Assembly (NCBI RefSeq): GCF_024362695.1
Contig: NC_065419.1
Coordinates: 12,276,678-12,340,677, forward strand
DNA length: 64,000 nucleotides
Direction of reading: 5' to 3'
Source of the DNA: Pectinophora gossypiella
Taxonomy: Eukaryota; Arthropoda; Insecta; Lepidoptera; Gelechiidae
The translations under genes were made by a program, and so were the position numbers. Positions within the stretch are counted from its first letter, which is position 1; the number at the start of each line of letters is the position of its first letter. This document shows, in pieces, positions 32,755 through 43,967 of this stretch. The notes below the pieces were generated by a model. That model did no database searches. It worked only from the letters and a program-made list of their open reading frames with translations, and was not told the DNA's origin.

Positions 32755-32785
32755 GCGCAATAAAGTATATTTGATTTGATTTAGA
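32755..32785 (+). repeat. Retroelement 3' tail (GCAATAAAGTATATTTGATT)
   Basis: The AATAAAGTRTATTTG tail with short A/T units recurs at 34283, 54163 and 62724. It ends fragments of one retroelement family. Confidence 0.5.
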
Positions 32786-32972
32786 TTAGCTTAGTAAACC
32801 ACATAGGTAAGCGCCCTTTTGAAAAATCGCATTCAGATATTAATTGTTGTTAACAAAACCTAGTAATAGTTGGAAAAAATTGTCGTCGTTTTCTTAGAAG
32901 AAATCACATCAGAAACTGGTTATTTTTTAAGGTGCTTACCTCCACGTGTTTTTCACGGAGTATAAAATAAGT

Positions 32973-33269
32973 GGTTCTCCTATCGTGTGGGTTGTGAGGA
33001 TCACCAACCTCATCAACTCTGGTGTCAGGGTTATTATTGGCTCACGTAACGACTACTTACTTACGTCAGTATGTAGTAACTAGTAACCGGGACCAATGGC
33101 TTAACGTGCCTTCCGAAGTACGGATCATTTTATTTTCGGACGGTGATCAGCCTGTAATCAGTCCTAACTAAACTAGGGATCACAAAGTCATTTTTGTGGT
33201 ATGTCCCCACTGAGATTCGAACCCGGGGAGATCGTGAGCCCAACGCGCAACCACTGGACCACGAAGGTT
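32973..33269 (-). mobile_element. SINE family B, copy 5
   Basis: Minus-strand copy from GTTCTCCTATCGTGTGGG to the head end GGACCACGAAGG. Diverged. Confidence 0.85.
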
Positions 33270-33389
33270 GTTAAGAGGGGTAAAAAATAAAATACTTTTA
33301 ACATGAAATATTTTGATCAACTCTATACAAAAGAAAGTGAGGCGAAACGACATACAAATGTATACATAAATACATACTAATAAAATACT

Positions 33390-33475
33390 AAATACGTACT
33401 CACGCCTATTTCCCACCGGGGCAAGCAGAGACTATGGAAATCCATTTGCTTCAATCCTGACACACTTCTTTTGCT
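33390..33475 (-). repeat. RTE-like LINE 3'-end fragment, minus strand
   Basis: CTCACGCCTATTTCCCACCG and CAGAGACTATGGAAATCCAT are the reverse complement of the end of the copies at 4760 and 48108. Confidence 0.6.
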
Positions 33476-33658
33476 TCCTCTATTTAATGCTACCAACATA
33501 GCTTCAATGTAATAGGTATACAAATTTCTTTGCAAGACGCGAACTTGTGCAGATTTTGTAATAGGCATTCACTAGGTCAGTCATGTCAACAAATACAGGT
33601 GTGGTCAAATCAAGGTCAGATCAGTAGTCAGTAAACTATTGGAATAGAATATCAAATA

Positions 33659-33880
33659 ATAGAACGGCAACTCTCCGCTCCTCACCAGTGTCTGATCGAG
33701 GTTTACCTGACCTCCCCTCGAACATAGTTTAGACTTGAATTGTATGAGCTAGGTTTACCCCTAATAGTCTTACTTTAGTCTTCAATTGTATGGCGTCAGA
33801 CGTCACCCACAAAGACGCACGTGTGTGTGTCTGTGTGAGGTTGTTTGTATGAAGTGTCCGGGGTGCCTGCAGCCTAATTG
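33659..33880 (+). repeat. About 190-bp dispersed repeat, copy 2
   Basis: From AGAACGGCAACTCTCCGC to GTTTGTATGAAGTGTCCGGG. See 7990 and 50297. Its internal motif CTTACTTTAGTCTTCAATTG recurs at 14055. Confidence 0.65.
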
Positions 33881-34274
33881 ATTTGTACCTGCAGCCTAAT
33901 TGATATTTAACTAAATATTATAAAGATAGTTATCAGTTTTGGTTTTACGAAATTAATGTTAATAGATTACCTACTCAAGTTTTCATTTTGCCATTGTTAG
34001 TTATACAAATTATTAAACTTGAAACTATAATTTTTCATTTCATTACAATGTAAAATATTATGCAGAAACATAATGAATTATTCAAAGTTAGGTACGTACA
34101 AAAACAAACTTTGTAATAGTGACTAAATACATAATAAACGCGTGATAAAAGTATTTTTACACTGTAAAAAAACATTTTAGTATAAGAAACTTCAGAAGAA
34201 TATCAATGCCGTCTACTTGCACTTCGGTAGTGTCGGAGCTTCTGGTAACAACCACATTTGGGGGAGGTATTATT

Positions 34275-34325
34275 TCTTTTTTATTTTGGTGCAATAAAGT
34301 GTATTTGTATTGTATTGTATTGTAA
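34275..34325 (+). repeat. Retroelement 3' tail with (ATTGT)n
   Basis: TTTTGGTGCAATAAAGTGTA then TTTGTATTGTATTGTATTGT. The same tail is at 54150-54200. It ends 11 bp from exon 2 of the carrier gene. Confidence 0.6.
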
Positions 34326-34335
34326 AGACACTTAC

Positions 34336-34562
34336 CTTTTTATAAATCTCAAAACTAGTGAACTGTGTAGCGGCGTATGGGAAAATCCGGACCATCTGAG
34401 CACCGTTGCCTTTGTAGAGAGCTATGAGGGACTCTTTCTTGACAATGGCACTTAGGCCTCCGAGGACTCCATGGTGCTTGTAATGTGATGACTGTGCTTG
34501 CAACAGGATCTTGATGCGGTCCAGTGGTGCCACTGTTGTCTTTGCACACATTCCTGCTACTC
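34336..34562 (-). CDS. SLC25A16: SLC25A16-type carrier, exon 2
   Basis: The exon encodes GVAGMCAKTTVAPLDRIKIL then LQAQSSHYKHHGVLGGL and YKGNGAQMVRIFPYAATQFT. It has the first carrier signature P-L-D-R-I-K and the KTTVAPLDR...LLQA..HYKH..V segment characteristic of SLC25A16, which separates it from SLC25A42 and ADP/ATP carriers. Acceptor CTTTAG and donor GTAAGT. Confidence 0.95.
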
Positions 34563-34831
34563 CTAAAGTATTTAAAAACTAGTATTAATATAAAATATGG
34601 ATATCTCTATATCTTTATTTTTTTTTAATTTAAAGAAAAATTTGTGTCAGAATAGTTTTAATTAATAAATTGTTATCATGTCTCTTTTATGTTGTTACTG
34701 CTCTTGTTTATGTTACTTTTCTCAAGTTAAATGTAACTGTAAAGTTGCTATCTTACTTTAATTTGGCAAATCCTATAGAAAAGCTATAACAATAATTATT
34801 TAAAATATCACTTAAAAAAGTATTTCCTTAC

Positions 34832-34895
34832 CTCCAGCCAACAAATTCTTCAGTATAAAATCAAGATCATTTTTCTGTTCCATTTTCAGTGCCAT
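34832..34895 (-). CDS. SLC25A16: SLC25A16-type mitochondrial carrier, exon 1 with start codon (gene spans 34895-14483)
   Basis: This is exon 1 of a complete gene on the minus strand: 34832-34895, 34336-34562, 19188-19376, 17447-17603, 16987-17128 and 14483-14660. All joins are in phase, giving 957 nt and 318 residues; human SLC25A16 has 332. Exon 1 reads MALKMEQKNDLDFILKNLLA then G. The protein has three tandem repeats, each with a P-x-[DE]-x-x-[KR] signature in exons 2, 3 and 5. It should be a six-helix protein of the mitochondrial inner membrane. The human family member is linked to coenzyme A supply of the matrix, which is known for the family and not shown here. Intron 2 (15 kb) hosts the mariner and many SINEs. 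It is transcribed divergently from the SLC17-type gene. The start is the first ATG in the exon; a second ATG lies four codons later. Confidence 0.93.
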
Positions 34896-36500
34896 TTTTG
34901 TTTACTTATGTCCTTTTATTAACGGCAAAACTTTCTATTATATTCACAATACTGTATTCCCAAACATTTGCACTATTATAAAAGAAAATATACAGTCCAT
35001 AGTACACTTTTAGAAATATTTAATTAATTCACTATAGGAGGAGCAGCCGCCGTTAAACATTACTCGGGTATTTAGAACGCGACATTACCGCTACTTTCAC
35101 CTTTGAAGACACGAATACTTTTGCTTCCGACACTGGCGAGTGGACGAGCGTAGTATCGTCCGTCGCCCGCCGCGCCGCACTGAATGACTAAACGCTCATT
35201 GACGTTTTAACTTTCAATTCTTCGAATTCCTCAAATATTATAATAGGTTTTCACAAAACATAATCATTTACAAATGTTTTTCTAATTTACATTAAAATAT
35301 TAGCGCTCAAATGTCATAACCAGTCAGAAACATGAAAGTTGAAACCTATTTTGATAACGACGAAAATTATTTATCGCCTACTCGATTCGATTCAAGTCGA
35401 TTTGATTAATCATTTTATTGTTATTGAGTAACGTTATTTTTACTGAATGAATTCACATAGAATTTTACTCTAAATTATACAAAGATGCTAAGTAAACTAA
35501 TTATATATAATAACTGCAATATTTTTTAACCACATTTTCTTTTGCAACCACTCTTTTTCAAATCTATATTATTCGAATTATTTTAAAATTACTTGGTCCT
35601 AGTCAAATTATAATTCGAGTACGGCAACTTTGCCACTCTAGTTTCTGTCAGACTTTCTGTCAATGTCAATATGACACTGATGTTATCATGTCATGTCTTT
35701 GTGTCAAGATGTTATGAAAACATTCCAATTTAGGCTGAGTACAATTTTTAAAAAAGCCTTTTTTTTGAATAAAGTTTATTCAAAAATGCAACAAATTTTA
35801 AAAACTTCATAAACAAAACATGAAACTCATTTTAATAATAAACAAATTAAATGCATCTGCATCATGTCTCTATGGCATCATGGCATGGATGACCTCTAGT
35901 GATTCTTCTGATAACGAACACATTGAATTAACTTTGTAATAATTCATTTTTATCACAATAGATGGCGCATAATGGCGTAGTTTGGCGGGAAAACTAGATA
36001 ATAATTATTATCAGCAAGCTCGTTTGTTTCAGCCACACCCATTATTAACAAAAAGATTTGAATGAATAAAATAAAGAGTAAGATAATCGAAACACGAGCA
36101 GTTATTTCAATTTCAAAATTTCTAATAATGTAATCCAAGAACCTGTTGCGCAACTTTTGAGGGAAAGCGGATGTTACAACTTTCCTGAATTCATCGATCT
36201 CGTTTCCTTTGAAGGTCACCTTGGGGAAGCGCGAAAGCTCAAACCGGCGATACGAGGTTACCGACGCCACACCGAAAGCATTTCGGCACATGACCGGTCG
36301 CACGTGTGTCCTGATATAAGAGTAAATACTAGCTTGGAATTACTCAGAGAGAGTTGCACCACATTATGAGTGCGTTGCGCGGGTAATATACATTCAGAAA
36401 GAACCGTTAATAATTCTTGTGCGTGTATTTTTGGTGTCGAAAAATATTCCAATTTTGAATGACAGTGTTAAGTAAATTAAAACTGAATTAAAAGTTGAAA
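34896..36500. promoter_or_regulatory. Shared upstream region of two head-to-head genes
   Basis: The start codons of the carrier (34895, minus) and the SLC17-type gene (36501, plus) are 1.6 kb apart. A GC-richer patch at about 35040-35200 probably covers the carrier 5'UTR and promoter. Near 36313 the plus strand has GATATAAGAG, a TATA-like box about 190 bp before the SLC17 start codon. I see no SINE here. A 116-codon minus-strand open frame at 35953-36303 has no recognisable motif and is not called a gene. Confidence 0.45.
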
Positions 36501-36534
36501 ATGGATGTGCCCGCAAGAGGAAATGTTTTGGGAC
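36501..36534 (+). CDS. SLC17-type membrane transporter, exon 1 with start codon (gene spans 36501 to beyond 61695)
   Basis: The exon reads MDVPARGNVLG plus one base before GTAAGT. In-phase exons follow at 43373-43599, 49458-49548, 51882-52030, 52808-52955, 53818-53984, 60149-60298, 60930-61062 and 61540-61695, together 418 codons plus one base. The product is a major-facilitator transporter of the SLC17 family (sialin, vesicular glutamate and sodium-phosphate cotransporter relatives). In insects these are often annotated as putative inorganic phosphate cotransporters. Substrate cannot be decided from sequence. SLC17 proteins are usually about 470-500 residues, so roughly the last two transmembrane helices are missing and should lie beyond 64000. 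No standard final exon was found between 61696 and 64000. The divergent partner is the carrier gene. Confidence 0.85.
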
Positions 36535-37037
36535 GTAAGTTGACTTTAATGTTTTGATTTGCAAAAAAATAATACTAACATAACGTAGGCTTTTTTTATT
36601 TAGTTTAGTTAGTTTCTGTAGTATTTTCTTAGAAGTTTACAGATTTAATATAAGATATTTATTTTATTTTAGTAGGTAAATAACAATGCAACAAGTTTTA
36701 AAACTGTACCTATAAACAACTAGTTACTTATTAAATATAGAATGACCTAAGTACAGGTTATATACCTAAAACAGTTAAGTTAAACAGGAATTTTAATATT
36801 ACGTACCTAAGTGGTAGAGCCGAAAGTTATTAAACTTTTAATTGATTTAACTTCAACTCACCTACTCTATACATTCATTGACCTTTCGGAATACTTTGTG
36901 TCAAAAGGAAAAAATTGAGTAGGTAGGTAGATTAAAACAATATAAAAACAGAAACATAATGTCTCTTACAAGATTTCAATTCGTCTGAAATTCAGATACA
37001 TGACCTTGTTAACGCAGAGGTCACATCGGATGTCCTG
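36535..37037. other. Start of intron 1 of the SLC17-type gene
   Basis: AT-rich with no repeat family that I recognise. Confidence 0.4.
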
Positions 37038-37182
37038 TACGGTCACGAGCACTAATATGTATACACTTTGAAACCATGTCATATTAACTTTTTTGACAAA
37101 TGAAACCGTCTCATTAAATTATGTCAAATATGATAGTGCGACAGGGTTCTAAAGTGGGTACATGATATTGCTCATGACTGTA
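37038..37182 (-). mobile_element. TACAGTCATGAGC MITE, copy 3
   Basis: 145-bp copy in reverse orientation from TACGGTCACGAGC to GCTCATGACTGTA. Confidence 0.8.
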
Positions 37183-37454
37183 CAGCGAGCACAGAAAAGG
37201 AAATAAGTATTATTATCACATCGTTGACCACAATATTTTATAAATAAAATTTATATCCGTAATAAAAACTCTTTTTAAATAGTAAAAATCTCTTTAATCT
37301 CTTATCGCGTTTTAGGCACTCTAAGCTACGTGTTCCATTTAAATATATGATAAGGAATTTGTAACATCAGAATCATTAAGGACCTACTTTTAGGGTTCCG
37401 TAGCCAAATGGCAAAAAACATAACCCTTATGGATTTGTCATGTCTGTCTGTCCG

Positions 37455-37530
37455 TCCCCCTGTGATATGTCTCCACCGGGATTCGAACGCAGGACCTCCG
37501 GATCGTAAGCCTAACGCTCAACCGGAGGCT
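37455..37530 (-). repeat. SINE family B head fragment
   Basis: The plus strand reads GATATGTCTCCACCGGGATT, GACCTCCGGATCGTAAGCC and CAACCGGAGGC: the head only, with a small internal deletion. Confidence 0.6.
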
Positions 37531-37659
37531 TGCTTATAACACAATGACAATACGTCTCACATATTGAGCTGATAAGCATCATAGCGTGTTCCAAATGAAA
37601 ACATGAACGTATTGTTCGTCCATTGTTCGTGCTTTGATGCATACAGGGTGAAAGCCCTA

Positions 37660-37735
37660 AACATTCTCCATTTGTCCGGCCAAGTAGTTAATGCCATATG
37701 CGGCAAATCTACAAGAAGTGACGTCAAAAAAATGA
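37660..37735 (+). repeat. Dispersed retroelement 3' end (GGCCAAGTAGTTAATGCCAT)
   Basis: The phrase, then CGGCAAATCTACAAGAAGTG and an A-run, recurs near 19515 (inverted), 23535, 46965, 51190, 52575, 52640 and 59595 (inverted). The poly-A end suggests a retroposon. Confidence 0.55.
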
Positions 37736-38113
37736 TGATGCGTAGGTCGTTTTATGTTATGCAATTGTGCATTTGGAATGTGTAACCATGAATATGAGCT
37801 ATTCTGCTGAAACAATTACGAAATACTAAATACTTACTTTAAGTTTTTATTTTTAATTGTTTATCAAAATTATATTATTTCGAAACGTTTATTAATAACA
37901 TAAGCAAGTCACGCTTGTTATCCTTACGGAGTTAGGTAGAGACGCACGCAATAGATGACTGGGACAAAGTAAAATTATTCTGTTTTTCATCTTTCTGCTT
38001 GACTGACGAATTTTAAAAATGGATTTTTTTTCCAAATCGACTTCTTAGAGCGAAAACCAAGTGAGCGTCTTTTTGAAAAAAATCGCCTATAAGGCTACGA
38101 AATGGGACTTTAT

Positions 38114-38333
38114 CAGTGTTACTACAAAACACAAACTAAAAATAAACTAGGTTTGAAATAGTATTTCGCGCCACGAAAGAAGTCGGCGGATTTTAATGAA
38201 ACTAACTTGACAAGTTATAATAATTCTTTGCAGAATCTGCGACAGTAGCGCCGCGGCCTTCGGGACTTCTTTCGTATACGGATTATATTTTAAACATAGT
38301 TTATCTTTTAGTCTTTGTTTTGTAGTAACACTG
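38114..38333. mobile_element. Palindromic MITE (CAGTGTTACTACAAAACA arms)
   Basis: CAGTGTTACTACAAAACA is mirrored by TTTGTTTTGTAGTAACACTG at the right end, and an inner pair (ACGAAAGAAGTC and GACTTCTTTCGT) also mirrors. The 220-bp element ends about 30 bp before the next MITE. Confidence 0.7.
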
Positions 38334-39375
38334 ACTGTGTTTTGTTTTGAGCAGCCGACCGGGGGGGTTAAAAAGGCCACATCGAAGCAATTCATCTAAA
38401 AAAGCAATATTGCTATTTGACATTTGTTTGCATTGTGCAATTACTTTTATATGAGCGAATGTCAAGTTGCAATATTGCTTTTTTTAGATGAATTCCCAAG
38501 TAGCATCGGTCTGGAGGCTTAAAACAAAATTATCTATTGATAGTCTATTCGTGGTTTATTTCTAGACAAGGGCTTTCTACAGATGGCTTCTATAAAGTAT
38601 TAGTATTCTTATAGAGTATCTTCACTAATATTTGATTATTTTTAGATAATTTGCTCTATAGAGCACTTATTTTAAGTACATTTCTAGGTATGACGATTAT
38701 CTTAAGACAATATTATCTATAAGTAATGAATAAAGCCTAGAGGAACCGATTTTCTAGATATTTTATAGATAAGATGGTATATTTTAAGATATAACTTTCT
38801 ACAAATATTCAATTTTAGCTAGTGGTACTCTTAACTTTGTTTTAGAGAGACACTAAAGTCTAAATAAACTACTTTTATAGATATGTTATAGTTATTCTAA
38901 AAATTTGCTAGTGAAACAGTGTTTCCAGTGTTTATTTGCCTAACAATAGCATAACTAAGTGCAATTTTACTAGATCGATTGGCTTTATGCAACGGAGACA
39001 GTAAAAAATTAAAGATCACGATCTCATTTTTTGGGGTTCCCAGCTGGTCCTGGCGTGAGCGTTCAGCCGATATATTGCCTCATACTCAAGATATAGTTCA
39101 AGAGGCGAGAGATTAAATGCTTTGGACCGACTTAGAGGTCTTAGAGGACCTTGGATGTGTTAATTTCTTAGATCGTAATGACATAACATTTTATATTATT
39201 CATGGATGTGTACAAATTGACGCAGCGCCGAGTATAAAGGTGATCTTTGTGGTGGTGCCTTTGAGATGGAGGGGGCTGGTGAAGCGATTTGCCACTTATA
39301 CCTGTAAGAGGGGTATTAATCTATCCACCAATTTAAATTTAAAACTTATTTGTCAATCATAACTTTTATTCAAAC

Positions 39376-39960
39376 AAAAATCGACTTTATTATTACTTCA
39401 CTGTGATTGTTATTGGTAGTTGTAGGGTCGTATGCTGATTGACGGATTGCCATGGACAAACCACCAAACCACCACCATAGACAAAAGAAATGCACAAAAA
39501 TGAAGTTTAGAAAAAGCGACCTTATTATTACTGCACTGCGGTCACAAATCATTTTAGGGTCGTGTGCTGATTGACGGAATACCACAGGGCCCCCAACTAC
39601 CTGCGGTCGGCCACCGGCAAGACCGTGCCTCGAATCCCACTACCCTCCAGAGGGAGCTTCCCGGCCTGACGTCGCTTAAGGAACCAAATCGGTTCTAAGC
39701 AACACAACTGATACCCTTACATCCCCCAAAGGCACTGGTACTCCCGCGCACAGACGGAACGCAGCAAGTGGCTTGGCGCCTGGCTCCGGCGGGAGGGTGG
39801 TAGCTAACCAGGTGGCGAGGTCTACCACCAGCTAAAAGAGGTGTTATGTTTGGAATTACCCTTAGTCAACTCTTACGACATCCACGGGAAGAGGGGGGCG
39901 GCGACAATCGTATTCTTTCTCCGTCGCCGCACGGATAAAAGTGAATTCTATTTTGCAATA
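39376..39960 (+). repeat. GC-rich repeat block inside the 3.2-kb element, with a diverged tandem duplication
   Basis: AATCGACTTTATTATTACTT...GGTCGTATGCTGATTGACGG (39377-39450) is repeated in diverged form at 39510-39580 (AAGCGACCTTATTATTACTG...GGTCGTGTGCTGATTGACGG). The following 350 bases are GC-rich and end CGACATCCACGGGAAGAGG...CGTCGCCGCACGG, which looks like a LINE 3'UTR. No open frame. Confidence 0.5.
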
Positions 39961-40196
39961 GCGAGTTCTATTTTGGAAAATGAATAATATCAGGAGAAAA
40001 TAACGGACCTGTGTCATCGTCATTATATACCAGTAAAAAAAAAGAAATAAGTATGCTAGATTTGAAAAAAACTAAAACTCTAGGAATCTCTAATATTGCA
40101 AGTAAGTCCAATAATAAAATTCACCTAAGAGGTAGAAAAACGTACAGAACGTCTATCATTAAATTTCTTTATATTTAAATAAAAAAATATATTAAA

Positions 40197-40275
40197 ATAT
40201 ATACATACATAAACTCACGCCCGTATTCCCTGAAGGGGTAGGCAGAACTACAAATCGAGAAACTATTTGCAGCCA
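40197..40275 (-). repeat. Family D 3'-end fragment
   Basis: (CATA)n, ACTCACGCCCGTATTCCCTG and GGGGTAGGCAGAACTACAA, the reverse complement of the end at 6575. Confidence 0.6.
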
Positions 40276-41733
40276 CTTATTATGATACAAAATCCTAAGG
40301 TGGATAATGATGAACACAAAAATTTGAAAAATGTTATAAATGGTAGGTTTATTTATAAAAGAGAATTCAATATCGTTTTGACGCTAATATCACAGGGTTA
40401 CGCATACGCACGAAGTGTCTCCACGGGAGTTAAAAACACAGTACATAACTATGTTTATATACAAGAGGTTATCGTCTGAGTATTTTTGGATAGATGTAAT
40501 ACCACTCATACATTTTATCGCCTTCTTTAAACCATACTAGACTGAATTTAACGAAAGATCTAAATGACTTAAGATTATATTATTTCGCATTGTTTACAAA
40601 TAAAAATATTTTTCTTTCCCTCGTCAATTAATGCAATAGATTGCTTCTGCACAATTCTATCCATAATTGTTCACAACGTAAAAAATACAGTTCTCTGATG
40701 AATGTCTAGAAATACTCCGAAGAGATAAAACAGTATACAAAAATGACAGTTTATAGGCAATCTTAAATCACTCATAAACCTGTTTTTTCTTCGACTAGTA
40801 AGTTTAGTATGTAACAAGTACAAATAGTCTTGTCATTATCTAGAGCCATACTACAGACAATTCTTTAGAATGTTTGTTCTAAAGGAATCGATTTTGTAGA
40901 CAATTTTAACTAGACGCCATTTTTATTGCTTGATACGTTTTCACATTATTATAACGAACTATTTATTCGTGTTTTTATGAATAAATTATGTCTAATAAAT
41001 CATTCTACACGTTTTAAAATACTATATTATGAATGAAATAAATGGTTAAAGCATTTGAATCTAATTTAAAAAATATTATTTTTACAAAATATTTTTTTAT
41101 TTGGTAAATTATTAATTAAATATTACATTTAAAGCGGGCGCTCTTATTTTCAGAGAGTTTTACACAAATTCCACGAGAAACTTTCATCCGCATTAGGTTT
41201 TTCATGTGTAGGTGACAGTATCAGCCCGTATAAGCGGTAAATAAATAGGAATTTAGAAATTTGTAACGCCATGTTGTAATATTAACTTTTACTCTTGTGA
41301 GATCTGCGCCATTATGAATCGTTGTCTATTTCAAATAAAAATTATCTTAAAGCTGTTAATGTTAAGAAAATTTGGTCTTAAAACTTCACATGCAAAGATT
41401 TCTGTTTAGCTCTTAACATTATCTATAGACTATCTACTAGTGCACATTGTGGTCTATAAACAGTTTAGAAAGACTCTAGAAGTACGCCTTTAGACTTTGA
41501 AAATTTTCAACTCTTAACTCTATCTATTCGTGCGTTCTTAACCCCTTCTTATGAATAGCTACAAGGTTGTGCCCACTTGGCTAGAGGCTATCTATAAGCG
41601 TTCTTGAAGATAACTTGAGGGATGTTTTACTCTAGAGGTAGACAATCAAATCGCATTCTATTAGATATCTAATATCCCCTTTTTAGACTCGCCAATGCTA
41701 CTTGGGTTGCTTCGATGTGGCCTTTTTAACCCC

Positions 41734-42770
41734 TTCAGAAGTTAGGAAGTATTTCTAGCGCAAGCGCACTTCTTTTATTCATGACCGTAGGTAGATAAGG
41801 AAATAGACACTTTTTCTTACATTGAGCTTCTCATTAATCCTTTAGACTACTTATACCTAAGTAAGTACTTGCAGTTAACAGACGAGTTAAGTACCTCAAA
41901 GGACATGTATGTTCATATTAAATACTTCTAACGGAATATTTAAATACTTCTTAAACAAATGATCGGATGTGGGTACTTAGTATTACGAACACGTCTGTGA
42001 CATTGACATGCCTATGTGTTGGGTCGCTATTTGCGTTGGTCGTACTCTCTCCGATAATCAATAAAGGTCGATGAACTGAAAAAAAAACCTATTTAGGTAA
42101 TAGGTTTTACTTATATTACCTATCTAATAGCAACAAGTTGGCTCGGCCATTATTGACGGCGGCGATACCACCCGCCCACCTATATCGGGCATATCCCTAG
42201 CTGGTGATCTAGAAAATGAATACATACATATGTAAGTAAGTATTTTAAAACCTTTGTTATGAACAGAGCATATGTCATACATACATAAAGGAAAGAAAAT
42301 ACAATAGGTTTTAACTTATTTATATAAAACAACGAACAAGATAAATTATGAAATTCTGATTAAGTACTAAATAAAGACAGATCTAAAACTAACGAAAAAC
42401 ATTTTCGTTTATCTATTTAACTTATTTAAGAATTTTAATCAAGAAAAACGTAATAACACAGCACAGTGTGCTTTTTTCATACGATTTCCTTAGTAATATC
42501 GTGTTTTGACGTTTAGTAAAAAGTAACTGATTTGACTAGTAGGAAACCAATAGGAAATTAGCCTATTGTGCCAAATAGAAAACACACAACAAATAGCAAC
42601 AGGCAACACAATTGAACTCTACATCAACCATTAGAGAATTCCAGAATATCTCATAAATCTAGTTTATTAGATTGCCGGTTGCCTTATTCGCACTCGGATA
42701 TATGTATAACTGCTTTAGGAACTGACCTATCAAGTTTTCTTTTAATAATGGTAGTTTTACATGTTTAACC
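41734..42770. other. Intron 1 of the SLC17-type gene, unassigned
   Basis: AT-rich. The short phrase at 42130-42180 (GGCTCGGCCATTATTGACGG) resembles part of the LINE-end sequence near 45960. No exon seen. Confidence 0.4.
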
Positions 42771-43022
42771 GCCTCTGTGGTCGGCCTCTGTTGGGCTCAT
42801 GATCCTGAGATCCCGGGTGCGAATCCCATTGGGAAATATCAAAAAAATCACTTTGTGATCTCTAGTTTGGTTAGGACATTTGAGGTTGATAAGCCGATTG
42901 TCCGCAAGTGAGATGATTCGTGCTTCGGAAGACACGTCAAGCGGTTGATGTCGGCTATTATTTACATGAGTCATGTTGGTGGCTCAATAGAAACCCTGAC
43001 ACCAGGGTTGATACACACGAGA
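42771..43022 (+). mobile_element. SINE family B, copy 6
   Basis: Diverged plus-strand copy: GCCTCTGTGGTCGGCCTCTG head, central block GTGCTTCGGAAGACACGTCA, end ACACCAGGGTTGATACACACG. Lies 350 bp before exon 2 of the SLC17-type gene. Confidence 0.8.
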
Positions 43023-43372
43023 GAAAAAGTATTCCTTACCTGTTTGATTTTGCTGAAAGCACTTGGAAATTGGAAACCGAACTTAAGAGAAACTTGAAAC
43101 TGGTAATCATGTGAGTGATGAGGTTTATACGTACCTCAACTTAAGTTGGATCAATAGCCGAGCTTATCAAACCTGGTATCAGGGTTACTACTCAACTATT
43201 GGGCCGCCGTGAGGAATAATGTCCTTTTAACATCCAAACCCCAACTACTGTGGGAATCTGGACTTTACGAGGTTCAAAGTTCGCTTCAAAAGTTGTCTTG
43301 TACCTTCTCACCCCTTTAGGGATTATGGATTTGAGTGTATGCACCTGGAAACTCAGAATATCTCTTTTCCAG

Positions 43373-43599
43373 GCGTGGTCCCATGCCGCTACATCCTAGC
43401 CGTGTTAGGCTCGATAGGCATGGCGATCGTATATGGTCTCAAGGTGAACCTATCGGTGGCTATGGTGGGCATGCTCAACCATACCGCCATCAAGCTCCAT
43501 GCCAGTGCCAATGCCCATCATGATGTACTTAATGCTACGGTGGAGAAGAATAGCGGAGAGCTCGAGTGCCAAGCTACTGGCGGAGGTGGTAACGCTACT
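43373..43599 (+). CDS. SLC17-type transporter, exon 2
   Basis: Codes for VVPCRYILAVLGSIGMAIVY then GLKVNLSVAMVGMLNH, the first transmembrane helix with the R-Y-x-L...N-L-S-V-A-M-V signature of SLC17. A long luminal loop follows with possible N-glycosylation sites (NAT twice, and NHT). Acceptor TTTTCCAG and donor GTAAGT. Confidence 0.9.
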
Positions 43600-43649
43600 G
43601 TAAGTATACAATTTCTTTATCATCTAACTCAAACTCAACCAATATTGAC

Positions 43650-43780
43650 AAAAAGCAATATTGCTATTTGACATTTGTTTGCATTGCGCACCTACTTTTA
43701 TATGCGCAAATGTCAAATTGCAATATTGCTTTTTTAGATGAATCGCTTCGTTGTGGCCTTTTTAATCCCCCTGGTGTAAT
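43650..43780. mobile_element. Partial copy of the AAAAAGGCCACATCGAAGCA MITE
   Basis: The hairpin core (AAAGCAATATTGCTATTTGA...CAAATTGCAATATTGCTTTT) and right arm (GTTGTGGCCTTTTTAATCCC) are present and the left arm is lost. It starts about 50 bp after exon 2. Confidence 0.75.
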
Positions 43781-43967
43781 TCAATTGTCAACCTAAAGCG
43801 AAAATTATACTTACGAAATAGCTGCAAACATTATGCAATTACTTATGTGTTAGGGTCATATAAAATTATATTCGAGTTGGGACGAGAGGTTAAAGCATTA
43901 TCTTGTGGTGGGAATTTCTCGGAAAATCCTATAATCCTATTTCTCGGGGATCCTAGAAGTATTTGAC

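Larger units (their letters stand above)
38495..41706. mobile_element. 3.2-kb non-autonomous element with CCCAAGTAGCAT inverted ends and dense subterminal motifs
   Basis: The left end CCCAAGTAGCATCGG is mirrored by CCAATGCTACTTGGG at the right end. The flanks share TT, so the target duplication is 2 bp at most. For 450 bp at the left and about 1 kb at the right, TCTAG, TCTATA, TCTAAA and their complements recur every 15-30 bases (for example TTCTAGACAAG, TTTCTAGATATT, TCTATAGAGC, ACTCTAGAAG, CTCTAGAGG). Such arrays are typical of transposase binding near transposon ends. No long open frame exists inside. The interior carries a GC-rich repeat (39376-39960) and a family D fragment (40197-40275). 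The superfamily is unknown to me. Confidence 0.7.
38365..41733. mobile_element. Palindromic MITE (AAAAAGGCCACATCGAAGCA arms) split by a 3.2-kb element
   Basis: The left part 38365-38494 contains the arm GGTTAAAAAGGCCACATCGA, the hairpin AAAGCAATATTGC...GCAATATTGCTTTTTT, and stops at GATGAATT. The right arm TTGCTTCGATGTGGCCTTTT resumes at 41707-41733. Removing 38495-41706 and one TT restores a palindrome of about 155 bp. Partial copies lie at 43650-43780 and 60826-60897. Confidence 0.8.

Noticed and set aside
35953..36303. 116-codon minus-strand open frame between the two divergent genes
   Set aside because: No recognisable domain, no splice context, and it overlaps the presumed promoter and 5'UTR of the SLC17-type gene; kept only as a remark.
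39117..39362. 81-codon open frame inside the 3.2-kb element as a transposase remnant
   Set aside because: No catalytic or DNA-binding motif is visible and it is short; not enough to claim coding capacity.
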